From: Luscinia megarhynchos
Lineage: Eukaryota; Chordata; Aves; Passeriformes; Turdidae
Direction: 5' to 3'
DNA length: 64,000 bases
Assembly: GCA_034336665.1 (NCBI GenBank)
Contig: CM067592.1
Span: 53,496,473-53,560,472 of the forward strand
Shown piece after piece: positions 60,874 through 64,000 of the stretch. The notes under the pieces were generated by a model that had not been told where the DNA came from, did not search any database, and was given only the letters and a program-made list of their open reading frames with translations. Every line of letters starts with the position of its first letter. Position 1 is the stretch's first letter. A program made the position numbers and the translations under genes.

Positions 60874-63800
60874 CTGTTAAAACAAAAAACAAAGTTATTC
60901 AAGACACTAAGATTCTTGTACAAAATTACCTTTCCCTTCAACTAGTCACTTAATTAAGACAACAAAGAAGCCCCATAAAACTTCTTACTCCTTCCTGAAT
61001 AAACACAATTAACGCTCGGACATGCTCACTTCACCTCATGCCGGCTATTCAAAAGAAAGAGCTGGTTTTTTTTTTGTACTACTTTCCTTCAAATATTATC
61101 TGCTGTTTTAAGTAAATGCTCAAGCTGCGCATTTATTGAAGTTACAAAAATAAACTCTATTTTCTGAATTGCAATTTCTGAGATGCACAAAAAATAAACT
61201 CATGGCAATGACACTTCAGTTCTTCCAGTAACTCCTGGAATGTAAAAATAAACTATATTTACTTATTCTCCCCTAAACCATCATAAATCTGTTTACCTGC
61301 TTCCCTTCTCCCTTGTTTAGCATCATTGCCTAGAGATTAATTCCTACATGGATTTTGGCAAAAAAATTATTATCTTACTACCATAATAAAAGACCATAAT
61401 AAAAGCTTCTGTTTTTAAATATCAGCTACAAGAACACCAGATATTGTTTTCTATTTGATGATAGTGGTATAAAACCCCATAATTCAGAAGTTTTTATGTC
61501 GGCAAAATTCAGCGATGAGCTAAGTATCTGTCCAAAATTATTTTCCTACATTTGCTTCAATGTTGAGAATACACTGCAGTAATGGAGAACCCCCTCTGGA
61601 AAAATGTATTTCACGTGCTACAGCCTAGTTTAAAGGTACCACTAGTAGTTTATTTTTAACATTTTGATCTGAAGACATTTTCATTTTCTAAGCAAATTTC
61701 TCACAAAGTAAAATTATTACTCACATCACAGCTTACCACAAAATTTCAAAAATCAAAGAGGTAGTAGTGAAAATATACTAAATAATACAACCAGCCACAT
61801 GGATAGTTTCATCTGCTAAATCATACATATACCATAGTTATAACTAGATGACATTTAAAAATCATTAATCAACAGCTGACTAACCTACTACCTGAAAAAT
61901 GAAGTACATGGAAATTTGTTTGGCAAACAAACATGACCACAATACTGGGGAAGGGGGATTGAAAGGCTTATTCTGAGAGAAATAAAAAAAAACAAAAATG
62001 CAGATTACAATTCAAGATGACTTCCTTAATTCCAGGGAAAAGGACTTCAGCAGTCAGTAGTGAAAGCTGTGGTGTTTTACGGTATACACAGAAGAGAAAA
62101 AGACAGGCACACTAATACATAATGTTTAAGATTTTCAAACACCACCACCCGATACCCTAAAGTCACCTTCTAAAGCACAGATTGCAAAGGAACTGACTCA
62201 GTGGGAAGCAATTGCTAATTTCCCCTGACCCACTATGCTACAAAAGCTAGTGAAGAAATAAGAAAGCTAGACATTAAGTGTGTTGAACTTCAAGGTCATC
62301 AATCAGTTCTTAGAATGAAGGTCAGCACATTTGATGCAACAGAATGCAACTAAATATTTTAGGTACCAAAGAAAAGAAGACTTATGCTCCATATGTTACT
62401 GGCTTCCTCAGAAAGAACTACCAATAACAATCCTAGTATATTTAGTGTACCAAATACACTACAAACAATATGAATTTTGATTTCCAGAAATGTGTCTATT
62501 AAATCTATTACACAGTAACTTATGCCCTTCCCTTTCCTCTTGTCGAGCCAACAGATACTCCAGGTACATTATAAGTAGCTTTCTTGCATAAAAATAAATC
62601 AGTAACTTTTTAAAAGATACCTGCTAAACAAACAACACAAGTTCCACATATTTTTCCCACACCACTTATTAAAAGGCAGACATACAAGCATTCCTGCCAC
62701 AGTTTCTCCAGGATACAGGTGTTCTCTTACATCTGCCTAGTAAAATAATCTGCAGCTATCTCAAAATAAGGGCAGCAGTTCTTACTTCCTTCATTTTGAA
62801 GTTCCTGTAAAATATTTCATTATGTGTTTACCTGAAAAATACAAGTTTTTCATGGTTATATTTATTTGTATTACACTTACCTATGACAGTGTTATAATGT
62901 TGACAGCAACATTTTTCTTCACCATAATGCTCACATTCTAGAGGAGAAGCATCAAAAGGCAAAGAGACATTTATGCAGTATTTGCAGTTACTTAGCATGC
63001 AAAAATTTCTGATACAGAATGAAAGTACAATTTTTGGAATTGCATTAGTTTTCCTAGACTGTTAAGGAAGGTGCTGTAGATTTGTCTCAAAGACTCAATC
63101 TAATGACTCAGAAGTCAGACATTATTCAAAGGTGTGCATCATCTAAAGTGCAAAATGAATACATACAGTGTAAACATTCTAAATTATTTGCAAAATCACT
63201 TTCTTGCTATGTGATAGTTATGGCCAATCTGCCTGAAAAACGTGCCATCCTCATTTCACAGCTACATTTTCCGTTTAATTTTCTTTTCTTTCATTTCTGC
63301 CTACATAAATGAGCACACAAACTATAAACTTCAGGCCAACAACAGGGAATATTGTTAGGATTTAAGTAATTGTTTTTAGCTCAAAAAACTGTATGACTAA
63401 ACATCAGAATAATGGCAAACACACCAGCAAAGCCAAGTTCACAAAGTAATATCAAAGGAGTGAAATGACTATGTTCAAGTATGAAGAGAAAGAGAAGGCA
63501 AAAGAAGCTATCAAAAAAAAAGGACAAAATGGTATCACATAGAAGAAAAAGTAATTAGATCTCAATTATCAACTAAATATATAAGCTGTATAGACTGAAG
63601 ATAAAAAATATAAGATTGGAGGAAAGCAAGTCATTTCAGAGTAACTGAGTAACTGACATGCACAACAAACAATAGCTACCAGAAGTTTCATTTTTTTGGT
63701 GTAATCAAATAGACTTTTCCATGCACTGTAGAGACTGCAAGAAAAGTAAGGAGAGGAGTAAGGTGAAGAAAAAATTACAAGAGTTTAAACTGACTGACAA

Positions 63801-64000
63801 GTCATACCTGCAGAAGCATCCCTAGATTAGAGCTATAAATCTACACATCTCTCCCAATTTCTTCTTGAAAATATCCCAATTAGCACTACTGAAGACTATA
63901 TGGAATGCAAGAACCCTATTCTGTAGCAACAACTCTCTACAATACTACATAAGGCAGAATAAAAGAACAGCTCATTTAAGCACCTTCTTTATTCATACTT
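60874..64000 (-). other. CSNK1G3: 5' UTR intron (partial, runs off the right edge)
   Basis: About 3.1 kb of AT-rich sequence upstream of the predicted acceptor. I see no CpG-rich promoter, no further exon that I can support and no recognisable repeat. The open frames here are short and without recognisable similarity. Confidence 0.5.

Overview
The window is AT-rich vertebrate DNA holding almost the whole coding part of one gene on the minus strand: CSNK1G3, the gamma-3 isoform of casein kinase 1. I read twelve coding exons directly. All have canonical GT-AG borders and compatible phases. Together they give a 448-residue kinase, or 416 residues if a 96-nt cassette exon is skipped. The start codon lies at 60635 and the stop at 3784. 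The 5' UTR continues into an exon that probably begins at 60873; its upstream intron and the promoter lie beyond the right edge. The 3' UTR probably runs down to about 1.64 kb.

The organism is a bird and most likely a passerine. Several insertions are CR1 LINE 3' ends, the dominant avian retroposon, and one copy in the first coding intron looks like a tRNA-Ile-headed, CR1-tailed SINE of the TguSINE1 type, which I know from songbirds.

Layout from left to right: 1-1340 is CR1 and possibly LTR-derived sequence downstream of the gene. 1640-3838 is the terminal exon with its 3' UTR. 3839-22143 carries exons 11 to 6, with a solo LTR (11929-12263) in one intron and a CR1 (about 20835-21755) in another. 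22144-32215 is a 10-kb intron with a nested retroposon cluster (26965-31400). 32216-33823 carries exons 5 and 4. 33824-56654 holds two long introns either side of exon 3; the one between exons 3 and 2 holds an old endogenous-retrovirus-like element with two related LTRs (about 49519-53680). 56655-60873 carries exons 2 and 1.

Nearly everything outside the exons is intron, and most of the short open frames there are chance or decayed retroposon frames. I found no second host gene, no RNA gene, no CRISPR array and no sign of an undescribed system. The most useful observations are the intact cassette exon, an apparent Asp-to-Gly change in the kinase domain, two upstream ORFs, the solo LTR with a clean 6-bp target duplication, and the nested and paired-LTR structures.
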